Positions 17,727 through 26,208 of a stretch of DNA of 64,000 bases are shown one piece after another. How positions within the stretch are numbered: the stretch's first letter is position 1; each line of letters starts with the position of its first letter. The notes below the pieces were generated by a model, which saw only the letters and a program-made list of their open reading frames with translations, did no database searches and was not told the origin of the DNA. Made by a program: the position numbers and the translations under genes. Source of the stretch: Palsa-461 sp963768185 (GTDB lineage Bacteria > Actinomycetota > Acidimicrobiia > Acidimicrobiales > RAAP-2); NCBI GenBank assembly GCA_963768185.1, contig CAVYGS010000004.1:1054001-1118000 (forward strand), written 5' to 3'.

Positions 17727-18830
17727 ATGCCGAAGGCAGTCGATTGCTTGCACATGAACCACATCAACTTCGTGGTCGAGGACTACCACAAGAGCGTCGA
17801 TCACCTCACCAGCTTGTACGGAGCGCAGTTCAACCTCGACCTGCCGAGCGATCACTGGCACGCATGCCTCATCACAGTCGGCGGGGTGATGTTCGAGCTC
17901 TTCGCGCCGACTGTGTACCTCCTCCACGCACGGCTGGGACCCCACTACGTCGGTGTCGAGTACCAGGTGCCCGATGTCGATGCAGCCCGCACTGAGGTCT
18001 TCGAAAGAGGGATGCGTGTCATCCGTGAGTTGAACGTAGCCATCCACGTCCACCCTGCCGAGGCGTTTGGCGTCGCATGGGAGTTCTTCGGTCGGAGCTT
18101 CCAGGATCGAGAGGATCCACCCGTTGCTTACCCCGAGCCCATCTGGTCGGCTGATCGATTCGCTGAGCACCCCATCGGCTACACGGGGCTGAGGCGTTAC
18201 AGCGTCGTCGTCTCCGACCTCGACGCAGCGCTCGACTTCTCCCAGACATTTCTCGGCGCGAATGTCGTCTACCGAAATGAGCGCCCCGCCGTCGCGGCGC
18301 AGGCGGTTGGCCTCAGCCTCGGTGACGGCGTCCTGGAGCTTCTGACGCCCACCGGCGCGGGGCCGATCGAGACCTTCCGGGCCCGCTACGGCGACGGGAT
18401 CCGCTCAACTGTCTTCGCGGTTCGAGACTTGGAGCAGACGAAGCGGTACTTCTCCAAGCAGGGCGTCGCGTTGCACCCCGGAGACGCTCCCGGCTCAGTC
18501 GCCGTGGCGCCAGAGGACAACATGGGCCTCATCTTCGAAATTCACCGACTAACGCTGGTAGGAACTCGAAGCCGGTCAGTTCGAACAGTCCATCGAATGC
18601 CTACACCGGAAGACCCAGGAAACGGCATCCGTGACTCCCGGATGCAGCCGGGCCGATGGGTGTCACTTCCTCGTCTTGATCAGCGCCTGAAGACGACGTA
18701 CAGCCCGACGCCGACCAGGACGGCGCCCGCGCCGCACCACAGCCAAGTCCCCCGTTCGGCTGGTGGACCCACCGTCTCGGCGAGGAGGGAGGGGTGTTAC
18801 AAGTCGCCCCCCCTCCTTTTCTTCGCGTAA
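17727..18830 (+). CDS. Two-domain VOC (glyoxalase/dioxygenase fold) protein with abnormal C-terminal extension
   Basis: Two vicinal-oxygen-chelate modules. The first starts at MNHINFVVEDYHKSVDHL and the second at LRRYSVVVSDLDAALDFSQ. The metal-ligand strand ends expected in the second are LELLTP and LIFEIHR. Likely substrates are aromatic or keto compounds. The fold does not say which. Homologous content ends at FEIHR (~18547). The frame then continues for about 93 residues of unrelated Arg/Pro-rich sequence, crosses a terminator-like hairpin and stops at 18830. A TAA in another frame lies immediately after FEIHR (at ~18550), so a small indel seems to have removed the original stop. Start ATG 17727 follows AAGGAGA. 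Confidence 0.75.
   Translation: MPKAVDCLHMNHINFVVEDYHKSVDHLTSLYGAQFNLDLPSDHWHACLITVGGVMFELFAPTVYLLHARLGPHYVGVEYQVPDVDAARTEVFERGMRVIRELNVAIHVHPAEAFGVAWEFFGRSFQDREDPPVAYPEPIWSADRFAEHPIGYTGLRRYSVVVSDLDAALDFSQTFLGANVVYRNERPAVAAQAVGLSLGDGVLELLTPTGAGPIETFRARYGDGIRSTVFAVRDLEQTKRYFSKQGVALHPGDAPGSVAVAPEDNMGLIFEIHRLTLVGTRSRSVRTVHRMPTPEDPGNGIRDSRMQPGRWVSLPRLDQRLKTTYSPTPTRTAPAPHHSQVPRSAGGPTVSARREGCYKSPPLLFFA
18782..18821 (+). terminator. Rho-independent terminator candidate
   Basis: GGAGGGAGGGG (18784-18794) pairs with CCCCCCCTCC (18807-18816) with a one-base bulge and a 12-nt loop, followed by TTTT. The position fits the original end of the VOC transcript. Confidence 0.6.
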
Positions 18831-18933
18831 CCGGCAATCGTTCGACGCTGGGCTGACATATCGGGCCGGTAGGGTTTGGTCTGTCTCCTGGCACCGAGGT
18901 ACCACCCCCCTCCCCGGGTCCCCGGTGCCGCCT

Positions 18934-18969
18934 GCGAACGAGCGACCCCCTCCGGGTCGCTCGGTTCGC
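18934..18969. repeat. Long hairpin upstream of the zinc-ribbon gene
   Basis: Left arm GCGAACGAGCGACCC and right arm GGGTCGCTCGGTTCGC pair over 15 bp with one bulged base and a 5-nt loop. There is no T-tract on either side. It lies 12 bp before the ATG at 18982, inside the likely leader. It may be a terminator, attenuator or processing site. Confidence 0.6.
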
Positions 18970-18981
18970 CGTCTGAAATCT

Positions 18982-19194
18982 ATGATGGGCGGCGTGTCGG
19001 GGACGTATGCGGAGCCGGGGAGTCGGACGTACCACGTGGAAGCTCGCGCCCAAAGACAGGCCGTCGCGCGTTGCCGGCACTGTGACGAAGACATCCTTCT
19101 GCATTCCACGCCAAGAGGCCCCGAGTGGCGCCACCTCTCGAACGACGACCCGAGGTGCCTGCTCGCCGCAGCGCCCTTCGAGGTCAGCGCCTGA
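18982..19194 (+). CDS. Small zinc-ribbon-like protein (70 aa)
   Basis: Reads MMGGVSGTYAEPGSRTYHVE and then CRHCDEDILLHSTPRGPEWRH with a later Cys (DDPRCLL), which resembles a small treble-clef or zinc-ribbon domain (CxxC plus His/Cys). Probably nucleic-acid or protein binding. The longer open frame to 18763 is low-complexity and crosses the terminator and hairpin, so I start at the first ATG of the MM pair. No close family recognised. Confidence 0.5.
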   Translation: MMGGVSGTYAEPGSRTYHVEARAQRQAVARCRHCDEDILLHSTPRGPEWRHLSNDDPRCLLAAAPFEVSA

Positions 19195-19321
19195 CGCCCC
19201 TACTGCGCATCGACTCGGTCAGGGTTCGAGGTCACTACCGGTTAGGTGGGCGCTTCTGAAGGTGAAGGCCTCCCGGCCCCTGGCCAGCCAGCGAGACGGC
19301 GCCGGGGCGAAGAAAGCTGAG

Positions 19322-19525
19322 CTACGCGACACGCTGGTTACGGCGCGACCTAACGAAGGCGGTAATGCCAAGCGCAATCAGTAACAGCACGCAAAGTGGG
19401 CCGATGAGCCATGACGGGTTACCGTTCTTACCGCCGATGTTTCCGATGCCGAAGAGAAACACGGCACCGACGACAACCAGGGCAATCGCCGTTTTCCAGC
19501 TTACCAACGTCCAGTTCGACAACAT
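19322..19525 (-). CDS. Small membrane protein (67 aa, two helices)
   Basis: Begins MLSNWTLVSW behind an AAGGGGG ribosome-binding site. Two transmembrane helices, TAIALVVVGAVFLFGIGNIG and WLIGPLCVLLLIALGITAFV, flank a short loop GGKNGNP and end in a basic tail RSRRNQRVA. This is a typical small actinobacterial inner-membrane protein of unknown role. The upstream extension of the frame is low-complexity and not coding. Confidence 0.65.
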   Translation of the reverse strand: MLSNWTLVSWKTAIALVVVGAVFLFGIGNIGGKNGNPSWLIGPLCVLLLIALGITAFVRSRRNQRVA

Positions 19526-20120
19526 CGCGGCCCCCTTTTGCTGTGACTTCTCCGCCTCCCCATCAGAGTGGTCTTTGCGCCGGTCATCGTAAAGGGAGTC
19601 AGCCCGTGTCGTAGACCCGTGGTAGCACCCCCGGAGGGGGACTCTTGCTTCGGAGGACCGACCGGAACGCACTCCTGTCGTTGCATCCCCGCTCCTGGCC
19701 CGCCCGCCGTTCGATGGCTGGCTGCCCCTCGTGCGCCCCGCCCTCTCGGCGGTCCTCTTGGGCGTGTCCCCCTTCGCGTCGCCTCGGGGTGTGGACCCCT
19801 CTCTCCCCACCGATTGGACCTTTGCGCGAACCGCCTTCCCATTCCTGGTTACTTCAGGCACCCGAAACAGTGTCGAATGGCACGACGGCTCTCGACGCGG
19901 ATCTCGTGAATGAGGGTTCCGGGCAGATCCTTCACGATTGCCGGCCACGCCGCCGGTCACGATTCCGTGGTGTCGGCCGTTGTCGAGCACCTAGACGAAA
20001 CGGGCGCCGTCCAGGGATCCCCTGGCGGGCAGGTTCGAGAGACCTCGAACCCAGTTTCGGGGGTCACGGGTCCGACACTCGCCGCCATGCCCTTCGTAGG
20101 ATCGGTCATCGGCGCGCGAG
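19526..20120. other. Intergenic, strand-biased C/T-rich stretch
   Basis: About 600 bp without a credible gene. It holds a short perfect hairpin (CCCCCGGAGGGGG near 19627-19639) and, at about 19690-19810, a G-poor pyrimidine-rich run ending CCTCTCTCCCCACCGA. A similar run with a matching end lies at 22915-23112. Several long open frames here are composition artefacts. Confidence 0.5.
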
Positions 20121-21968
20121 ATGACCGGACGCCGCATGCGGGAGGAGAACACGACGTCGACCCCGGCTGCGGTACCCCAATCCCGACTCATGAACGCCTT
20201 CGTCAGACGGCAACTCTCTCACTATCCCCGAACTGGGGCGCGCTACGGCTACCTCGCGATCGTCGTGCTGACCACCATCACTCTGTATTACCTGTACTAC
20301 GTAGAGGGAGCGGTTCTCCCGCTCTTGCTGCCGTCCTACCACATGTCGTTTCAGTACTTCTTGTACGTGATCGTCGTATCGAACGCAATCGGCGCGTTCA
20401 CCGCGTTCATCGGCGGTCTGTCGGACAAGATCGGCCGAGCCAACCTGACCATCTACGGGACGCTGGTGGTCGGCCTGATGCAACTCGTCGCCATACCCCA
20501 CATCGACACCAAGTTGGGCTTTGCGGTGGCATACAGCGTGATCGGCTTCGCGGAAGGGATCATCCTTGTCTCGACGCCGGCGCTTATGCGCGACTTCTCC
20601 CCCCAGATGGGGCGCGGCGCCGCGATGGGCTTTTGGGCCCTCGGCCCGACGATGGGGGCCTTGACGGCGAGCCTGGTAGCCACGCACACACTGCCTCACC
20701 TGCCCCCCTGGAAGGACCAATTCGTCATCTCGGGACTTATCTGCATCGGCGTCGTGGTCATCGCTTTCATCTTCTTGCGAGAGCTGGCACCTGAACTTCG
20801 GGACCAGCTCATGGTGTCCGAGCGCGAGCGGGCGCTGGTGGAGGCACGTGCCCGGGGCATCGACGTCGAAGCGGCAATCGCTCACCCTCTTCGCTCGATG
20901 ATGAAGATCGATCTCATAGCGTCCTCGGTGGGGGTGTCGGTGTATCTGCTGTTCTATTTCGCCTCAGTCAGTGTCCTCACGCTGTACTGGGTCGTTATCT
21001 TTGGCCGAAGCACCCCGAACGCGGACGCCATCAATGTGTGGTACTCGGCTTTTCTGTCGGGGACGCTCGTCCTGTTCGGGGTGCTCTCAGACCGGCTTCG
21101 CGTTCGCAAGCCCTTCATGTTGATCGGAGCGGCCTCAACGAGCGTGACAATGGTCTTTCTGATCCTGCAAATCGATGACCCCCACGTCGGCTACTACTCC
21201 AACGTCTTGATCGTGGTGCTCTTGGCAATCACCATCGGCTGCACGTACTCGCCGTGGATGGCCAACTACACCGAGCAGGTCGAGGCGCACAACCCCGCAC
21301 TGACGGCGACCGGACTGGCGGTGTGGGGCTGGACCCTGCGGATCGTCGTCGCGGTGTCGTTCCTGGTGTTGCCCAGGGTCATCACGACGTCGACCACCCT
21401 TGTGGACAACCAGCAGGCTGCGGGAGTTCTGCAGACGATTCAGGCCGCCGTGCCTTACGCCCCTGGCGCATCGGGATGCTCCGTCAAGCCGGCGCCGGCA
21501 GGAGTGATCATCGCCCTTCGGGCCACTGGTGAGCCGGGCCCCCGGACGCTTGCCGACCTCCTGGCAGGCTGCGATCGCACGCACAGCCTCACCCAGGCGC
21601 TGGCAGCCGCTGGCGGCCTGACCAACCCCCAGGTCGAAGGGCTTCTCGCGTACAGCCCACTCGCAACCGACATCTCTAACGGGACGCCGGTGAGCTCGGC
21701 CGAAATCGCGAGCAAGGTCGGTGTGCACTCGCGGAACCTGGCCAACCTCTTGTTGGCGGAGAAGAAGGTCGTGCCGGCGGCGCAGGCCGCCCCAGGGCAG
21801 TGGAAGCGGTGGTGGTCCGTGTGCATCGGTGGCCAGGTGGTGTTCGCGCTCCTCATCTTCGCGATGCGTGGGCGTTGGAGCCCCCGGGCCGCGAAGCGGG
21901 AGCTCGAGATCCATGAGCGTCGAGTCGCAAAAGAGCTCGCGGAACTCACATCGGCCCGCGTGAGTTGA
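20121..21968 (+). CDS. MFS transporter with large extracytoplasmic insert
   Basis: Major facilitator of 615 aa. The first half shows the MFS loop signature GGLSDKIGRANLTIYG between helices 2 and 3, and SPQMGRGAAMGFWALGP follows helix 5. The second half resumes after a cytoplasmic loop at IDLIASSVGVSVYLLFYF, with FGVLSDRLRVRKPFML as the second loop signature. Between the penultimate and last helices lies an insert of about 130 residues (ITTSTTLVDNQQ to QWKRWW) with two Cys residues likely to pair outside the membrane. Substrate unknown. The family resembles metabolite/H+ symporters. ATG 20121 or the later ATG before RREENTT-like sequence could start it. Confidence 0.85.
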   Translation: MTGRRMREENTTSTPAAVPQSRLMNAFVRRQLSHYPRTGARYGYLAIVVLTTITLYYLYYVEGAVLPLLLPSYHMSFQYFLYVIVVSNAIGAFTAFIGGLSDKIGRANLTIYGTLVVGLMQLVAIPHIDTKLGFAVAYSVIGFAEGIILVSTPALMRDFSPQMGRGAAMGFWALGPTMGALTASLVATHTLPHLPPWKDQFVISGLICIGVVVIAFIFLRELAPELRDQLMVSERERALVEARARGIDVEAAIAHPLRSMMKIDLIASSVGVSVYLLFYFASVSVLTLYWVVIFGRSTPNADAINVWYSAFLSGTLVLFGVLSDRLRVRKPFMLIGAASTSVTMVFLILQIDDPHVGYYSNVLIVVLLAITIGCTYSPWMANYTEQVEAHNPALTATGLAVWGWTLRIVVAVSFLVLPRVITTSTTLVDNQQAAGVLQTIQAAVPYAPGASGCSVKPAPAGVIIALRATGEPGPRTLADLLAGCDRTHSLTQALAAAGGLTNPQVEGLLAYSPLATDISNGTPVSSAEIASKVGVHSRNLANLLLAEKKVVPAAQAAPGQWKRWWSVCIGGQVVFALLIFAMRGRWSPRAAKRELEIHERRVAKELAELTSARVS

Positions 21969-22315
21969 TCGAAGGGCGGTTGTTGCCCGGTCACACGATT
22001 GGCCCTAGGTGAGCCGTGCGAAAAGCCGGGGGCTGGCTGGTTCTGGGCGACGCGGGGCGGAGCGAAACGCGCCTCTGACCCGGCCGCCCTCTCGCTGACA
22101 GGCTGGTCGCCGGCGTGGACCCGGCCTGTCCCGTAACGAATGTTTGCGTCCCATGAGTTGTCGGAGACAGCGACGGGACGGGGTCCCCTTACCCTTCTCG
22201 CAGGGTGTGAAGCGATGAACCTGAACCCGTGATGGTCGCCTGAGGGTTCTGAGGGAGCGAAGGCGAAACCGGCGCGCCCAGTGCTGATCGACCGTCGGTC
22301 GGCCGCTTGGAGACG
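21969..22315. other. Intergenic, nothing recognised
   Basis: No gene-like frame. I looked for a terminator after the MFS gene and for a structured leader before 22316 and saw no convincing hairpin with a T-tract. Confidence 0.4.
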
Positions 22316-22861
22316 ATGCCGGACAACGCCCCTTCTTTCGACGCGCACGGCCGCGATGGCCGACACCGCTGGTCCTCGTATGCCCTGGTCTCGGTCTTGG
22401 TGCTCGTCATCATTGCGCTCGCTCTCGTCCTTCTGCCAGCACAATCACACTCGGATCCGAAGGCTCTGCCGTCTCGTGAGGACGGCTCGGCACCCGTGCG
22501 TTCGACCACGCCGACGACGGCCCTGCCCGTAGCCGCCAACGCTTCCTTCGACGAACCGCAACCATTGGCTGAGTCGCCTGGCCCGACCCCGCCCACTCCA
22601 GCCGGCTACGGATGCGCTGCCGCTCTCGCCTATCTGTCCGCGAACGCCAATCCGGAATTCACCTTCAGCTGTCCAGGGTACGCAGATGGCAACGAAGCGA
22701 TGACCTGCGTAAACATCGCCGGACTCTGTGGGGGCGAGCACTTAATCGTGATCAACGACCCATGCCCTGCCGCCTACATGAACGAGGCGTACAACTCCCA
22801 GAGCTGGTCGGACTCCGAAGGGCGGTTCACTCGGCCGATTGATCCCTACGGAGCCTGTTGA
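22316..22861 (+). CDS. Membrane-anchored protein with Cys-rich extracellular domain
   Basis: One N-terminal signal-anchor helix (ALVSVLVLVIIALALVLLP) is followed by a Pro/Ser/Thr linker and a C-terminal domain of about 85 residues. That domain has six Cys (GYGCAAALAYL, FSCPGYADG, MTCVNIAGLC, NDPCPAAYMNE, DPYGAC), suggesting a disulphide-stabilised fold outside the cell. I do not recognise it, although the Cys pattern resembles small actinobacterial secreted domains. I start at ATG 22316. A TTG at 22307 adds three residues. Confidence 0.65.
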   Translation: MPDNAPSFDAHGRDGRHRWSSYALVSVLVLVIIALALVLLPAQSHSDPKALPSREDGSAPVRSTTPTTALPVAANASFDEPQPLAESPGPTPPTPAGYGCAAALAYLSANANPEFTFSCPGYADGNEAMTCVNIAGLCGGEHLIVINDPCPAAYMNEAYNSQSWSDSEGRFTRPIDPYGAC

Positions 22862-23262
22862 CGGCCTCCTCCCAGAACACTTCCGGCCGGCCGCGGGACC
22901 ACTAGCTCTGGGAGGCTGGCCCCGGTGTCCCCGCTTCCCCGTCTCGGTTCCACCCCTCGCTCGCGTGTCCCACCTTTGGCCCGTCCGCTGGCTGGCCCCT
23001 CGCGTTCTCGGCTCTCGGGCTCCGGCCGTCCCCTCGGTGCGCCCCTCCGGGTCTCGGTCTCGCGTCGCCGTCTTTGGCCCGTGCTGCCCCTGTGCCCCTC
23101 TCCCCACCGAGTAGCCATGCCCCCACTCCGAGGACGACCTGACCTGAGTCCTTCGATTTGTGCCTCTCTGACTGCGACGTGAAGCGTGAGCGGTTTGACC
23201 ACGACAGAAAGTCCTCGGATTCCGACAGACCTAATCTCGGCTCCATTCACCTTGGAGGTGTC
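22862..23262. other. Intergenic, extreme C/T bias on the plus strand
   Basis: The stretch 22915-23112 is almost free of A and strongly pyrimidine-rich, ending CCCCTCTCCCCACCGAG. Open frames on both strands are composition artefacts. It may be transcribed as the leader of the PIG-L gene, which starts at 23263, but no riboswitch fold is evident to me. Confidence 0.45.
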
Positions 23263-23964
23263 ATGGAGCCCGTCAAAGAGGACTGGGAACACGCCCTCGC
23301 TATCGTCGCCCACCCCGACGATCTGGAATACGGAGCGGCTAGTGCCATCGCCCGCTGGACCTCCCAGGGCAAGGAGGTGTCTTACGTCCTGGCCACCAGC
23401 GGCGAGGCGGGCATCGCTGGCCTGCCGCCGGATAAGACAAGACCGCTCCGAGAAGAAGAGCAACGCCGGAGCGCGGCTGTCGTCGGGGTCCACCACGTCG
23501 AGTTTCTCGGGCACCCCGACGGCGCTGTCGAGTACGGGCTCAAGCTGCGCCGAGACTTGGCCGGAACACTCCGACGGCTGTGCCCCGAGGTGGTCATCGG
23601 AATGAACTTCGACCTCACCTGGGGCGAGGGTGGCGACGTGAATCACGCAGACCATCGAGCCGTCGGACTGGCGGTCCTTGACGCGTGTCGAGACGCCGCC
23701 AACGAATGGGTCTTCCCGGACCTGGGTGCTCCCTGGAACGGGATCAAGGCGACCTACATCGGTGGCACGGACAAAGCAACCCACTATGTGGACGTCACGG
23801 ACACCATCGACGCGGGGATCGCCTCGCTACGTGAGCACCGGGCATATATCGAAGGATTGGGCACGGAGTTCGACCCGGATACTTTCTTGAGGAACATTGC
23901 CGGGTACGCAGGTATGGCGGTCGGTTGTGAGTACGCCGTCTTGTTCCAATCGTTCAGCACGTAG
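23263..23964 (+). CDS. PIG-L family deacetylase
   Basis: Zn-dependent N-acyl hydrolase of the MshB/LmbE/PIG-L family, acting on N-acetylglucosamine-type substrates. The metal motif AHPDDLEYG occurs at residues ~16-24 and the second His site in GDVNHADHRAVG near residue 127. The length (233 aa) fits the small-molecule deacetylases. The ATG at 23263 has GGAGGTG 6 nt upstream. A longer open frame to 23158 lacks homologous content. The substrate is unknown. Mycothiol-conjugate or glycan metabolism are both possible. Confidence 0.9.
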   Translation: MEPVKEDWEHALAIVAHPDDLEYGAASAIARWTSQGKEVSYVLATSGEAGIAGLPPDKTRPLREEEQRRSAAVVGVHHVEFLGHPDGAVEYGLKLRRDLAGTLRRLCPEVVIGMNFDLTWGEGGDVNHADHRAVGLAVLDACRDAANEWVFPDLGAPWNGIKATYIGGTDKATHYVDVTDTIDAGIASLREHRAYIEGLGTEFDPDTFLRNIAGYAGMAVGCEYAVLFQSFST

Positions 23965-24136
23965 ATCGACGCAACCCTTCGCGAGTATGGGAACCCGATT
24001 GGCTGGTGAGCCATGGAGTCCGCCGAACTCGGGCGCGATGAGCGTTGAGAGGGACAGAGTTGAGGCTCATGACGTGCGACAGGCGGCACCCAGCCCCCCC
24101 GGGTCCCCATGTCATCAGCGTCAACAGCCCACGCCA

Positions 24137-25273
24137 CTATTCCGGGGCCGGCTGGGGCGGCTGGCCCGCCCGTAGGGTGGGCGGCCGAAGTGGCGGGATC
24201 GTCGCGATCGGGTGCTGACGAGGTCCCGACCACAACGCCGGTGGCGCGTCGACAGCGTTGGCGAGGGCGTAGGCGGCCGCCTCGTAGTTGACCCGCCAAC
24301 CCACGAAGTCGAGCCATGCCTCCTCGCTCGAGCGCTCGAGAGGAAAGTCCACCTTCCGCAAGCGGTCGATGGCGTCGACGAACTCCTCGTAGGTGAGAGC
24401 GATGCCGTCGTTGGGATCAGCCTCGTCGGAGATGGCGAAGCCACGCGCCCGGGCGATCGCCGCTAGGCAGGTGAAGCCGCCGCGTAGGCAGAGGCGGGCC
24501 GATATTGCACTCGGAGCGTCGGGCACCAGCGAGAGATAGAGCGCGGCAGCATCCAGCACGGCCAGTTGTGCGGTGACCCAGGAGGAGAGCGGACGTGGGG
24601 AGCGGAAGTTGACGAGAGTCAGGTAGGTGGTGTGGCTCTCGGCCACGTCTGCCGACCAGCGCTCCCACTCCTCAAACAGCTCGGGCAGCTTTCCCACCGC
24701 CGAGACACCGGAGCCCAATCCGTAGTGGGTCCGGGCCAGCAGTTCGGGACCCCAAGAAGGCACCCCGGCTCGGGAATCCAGCAACGTCACGAGCGCTTCG
24801 CGCCGGTTGAAGGCGGCGTAGAGCGTGGGAAGGTAGCCGATCTGCAGGGCCACCGTGCCTAGACCGCAAAAGGCGGCGAGGGGGTCGAGTGCGGTTTCGG
24901 GGCTCGAACGCGGCGCCAGGAAGCCCAGGGTGCACAGGGCGGACCCAGCCTGTTCGAAGGCGCCGGCCAGACCTGCGGTGCCGACGAACGGCCACATCAG
25001 CAGGCCGAAGCCGAGCTCGAAGGCCGCCAGCCACGCCACGATCTGCAGGATGAGTTGGATCGGAGCGTGGGCGGCCAGAATCCGATCCCGGGTTTTGTAG
25101 GAGGCGAACTGGTCCGCGACGAAATGGAAGGTTGAGCCGACAGCGATCCCGACCAGCCGCGGAAGCCGGCTGCGGATCCGGCGGGGGACGACGACCGTGC
25201 CGATCACGCTCCACCCGGTGGAAAGAATCAGCAGCGCACCCGCCACCGCCGCCAGGTCGCGGACGAAAGCCAT
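24137..25273 (-). CDS. Ion-channel-like membrane protein
   Basis: The N-terminal half has several membrane helices (LAAVAGALLILSTGWSVIGT, IQLILQIVAWLAAFELGFGL) and a re-entrant-looking segment AGSALCTLGFLAP followed by FCGLGTVALQIGYLPTLYAAF. This is the arrangement of actinobacterial proteins annotated as two-pore-domain potassium channel family. The C-terminal ~230 residues are soluble and helical (LPELFEEWERWSADVAE onward) and probably cytoplasmic. I start at ATG 25273 because GGGAAG precedes it by 7 nt. ATG 25288 is the alternative. The gate ion is not established. Confidence 0.7.
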   Translation of the reverse strand: MAFVRDLAAVAGALLILSTGWSVIGTVVVPRRIRSRLPRLVGIAVGSTFHFVADQFASYKTRDRILAAHAPIQLILQIVAWLAAFELGFGLLMWPFVGTAGLAGAFEQAGSALCTLGFLAPRSSPETALDPLAAFCGLGTVALQIGYLPTLYAAFNRREALVTLLDSRAGVPSWGPELLARTHYGLGSGVSAVGKLPELFEEWERWSADVAESHTTYLTLVNFRSPRPLSSWVTAQLAVLDAAALYLSLVPDAPSAISARLCLRGGFTCLAAIARARGFAISDEADPNDGIALTYEEFVDAIDRLRKVDFPLERSSEEAWLDFVGWRVNYEAAAYALANAVDAPPALWSGPRQHPIATIPPLRPPTLRAGQPPQPAPE

Positions 25274-25447
25274 GACGCAGCTTCCCATGGATGGTCCATG
25301 TTGCGACCGTCCGCCAGAGTGTGGCGGGACATCTCATCCGGATGAGGTGTTCCCGTTCAGACCCAAGGCGGGGATTGCCGCAGGTAACAGGCGGGGTATA
25401 TCAATCAACGACGTGAACAAGCATGTTCCCGAAGGGACGAGTCTCCG

Positions 25448-25804
25448 ATGAGCGTTGACGATTGGCGCGGCACGACCCTCTCCCGGATTCGCAGATGGAT
25501 CAAACAGGCGGATCCCGAGGTCGTTGAGGAGCGGAAGTGGGTAAAGCCGACAAATCCCGACGGTGTTCCGACGTGGTCACATGCCGGCATGATCTGCACC
25601 GGCGAGATCTACAAGGACCACGTGAAAGTCACCTTCGCAAAAGGTGCCTCCCTGAAAGACCCGTCGCGCCTATTCAACTCGAGTCTCGAGGGCAACGCTC
25701 GCCGTGCGATCGACGTGCATGAGGGCGAGCAGATTGATGAGAAGGCATTCAAGGCTTTGATCCGAGCGGCCGTGGCGCTGAACGAGGCCTCGGTTCGCAA
25801 GTGA
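25448..25804 (+). CDS. DUF1801-type protein
   Basis: 118-aa soluble protein with the family pattern: RRWIKQADPEVVEERKW near the start, then PTWSHAGMICTGEIYKDHVK and VTFAKGASLKDPSRLFNSSL, ending with ALIRAAVALNEA. The fold is YdhG-like. The biochemical role is unknown, though members are often small cytosolic proteins related to iron-sulphur or stress genes. ATG 25448 follows GGACGAG with reasonable spacing. Confidence 0.82.
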   Translation: MSVDDWRGTTLSRIRRWIKQADPEVVEERKWVKPTNPDGVPTWSHAGMICTGEIYKDHVKVTFAKGASLKDPSRLFNSSLEGNARRAIDVHEGEQIDEKAFKALIRAAVALNEASVRK

Positions 25805-26204
25805 ATCGAAGGTAGAGGTCAGCGGCCGCAACCATCGCACAGGCGCTGAGGGCCCACCCTTACTCGAGTTCCAGATCGAAGAAAGATGGCGAGGGTCGCA
25901 GAGCCGCGAATGCGGTCGCCACGGCGAGCAACCGAGCAGCGTGGCTCTTGTGCGTCAGGCGAGCGATATGTCAGTCGCTGTGAAGTCTTCGCCGACGGAC
26001 AGAAGGGGCTCATTGGCAAGCTGCGCGACAGCGTACGAGAGGCAGTCACCGAAATTGAGGTTTGCGCGGTGGCGGCCGCGTCCGAACCGACGATAGGCGG
26101 CGAGCGCCTCGCGCCAGTGAACAAGTCCAGGGAAATTGGCGGCCTAACTCCCAAGAACCGAGTCTCGGGCTGATCGGTCCCGCACGTCGTCGTCGGCAAA
26201 CCGA
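25805..26204. other. Region left of the IS island, no confident gene
   Basis: Two opposing open frames (25886-26173 plus, 25819-26199 minus) overlap almost fully. Neither has a recognisable motif or a good ribosome-binding site. The plus-strand one (KLRDSVREAVTEIEVCAVAA) is slightly more protein-like. A CTAG marks the boundary with the first IS at 26205-26208. Confidence 0.35.
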
Positions 26205-26208
26205 CTAG

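Noticed and set aside
19322..19990. Long minus-strand frame of 222 aa ending in the small membrane protein
   Set aside because: Only the last 67 residues look like a protein. The rest is Arg/Gly-rich low-complexity from the biased intergenic run.
22846..23784. 312-aa minus-strand open frame
   Set aside because: It is antisense to the PIG-L gene and its tail is made of the C/T-rich run, so it is a composition artefact.
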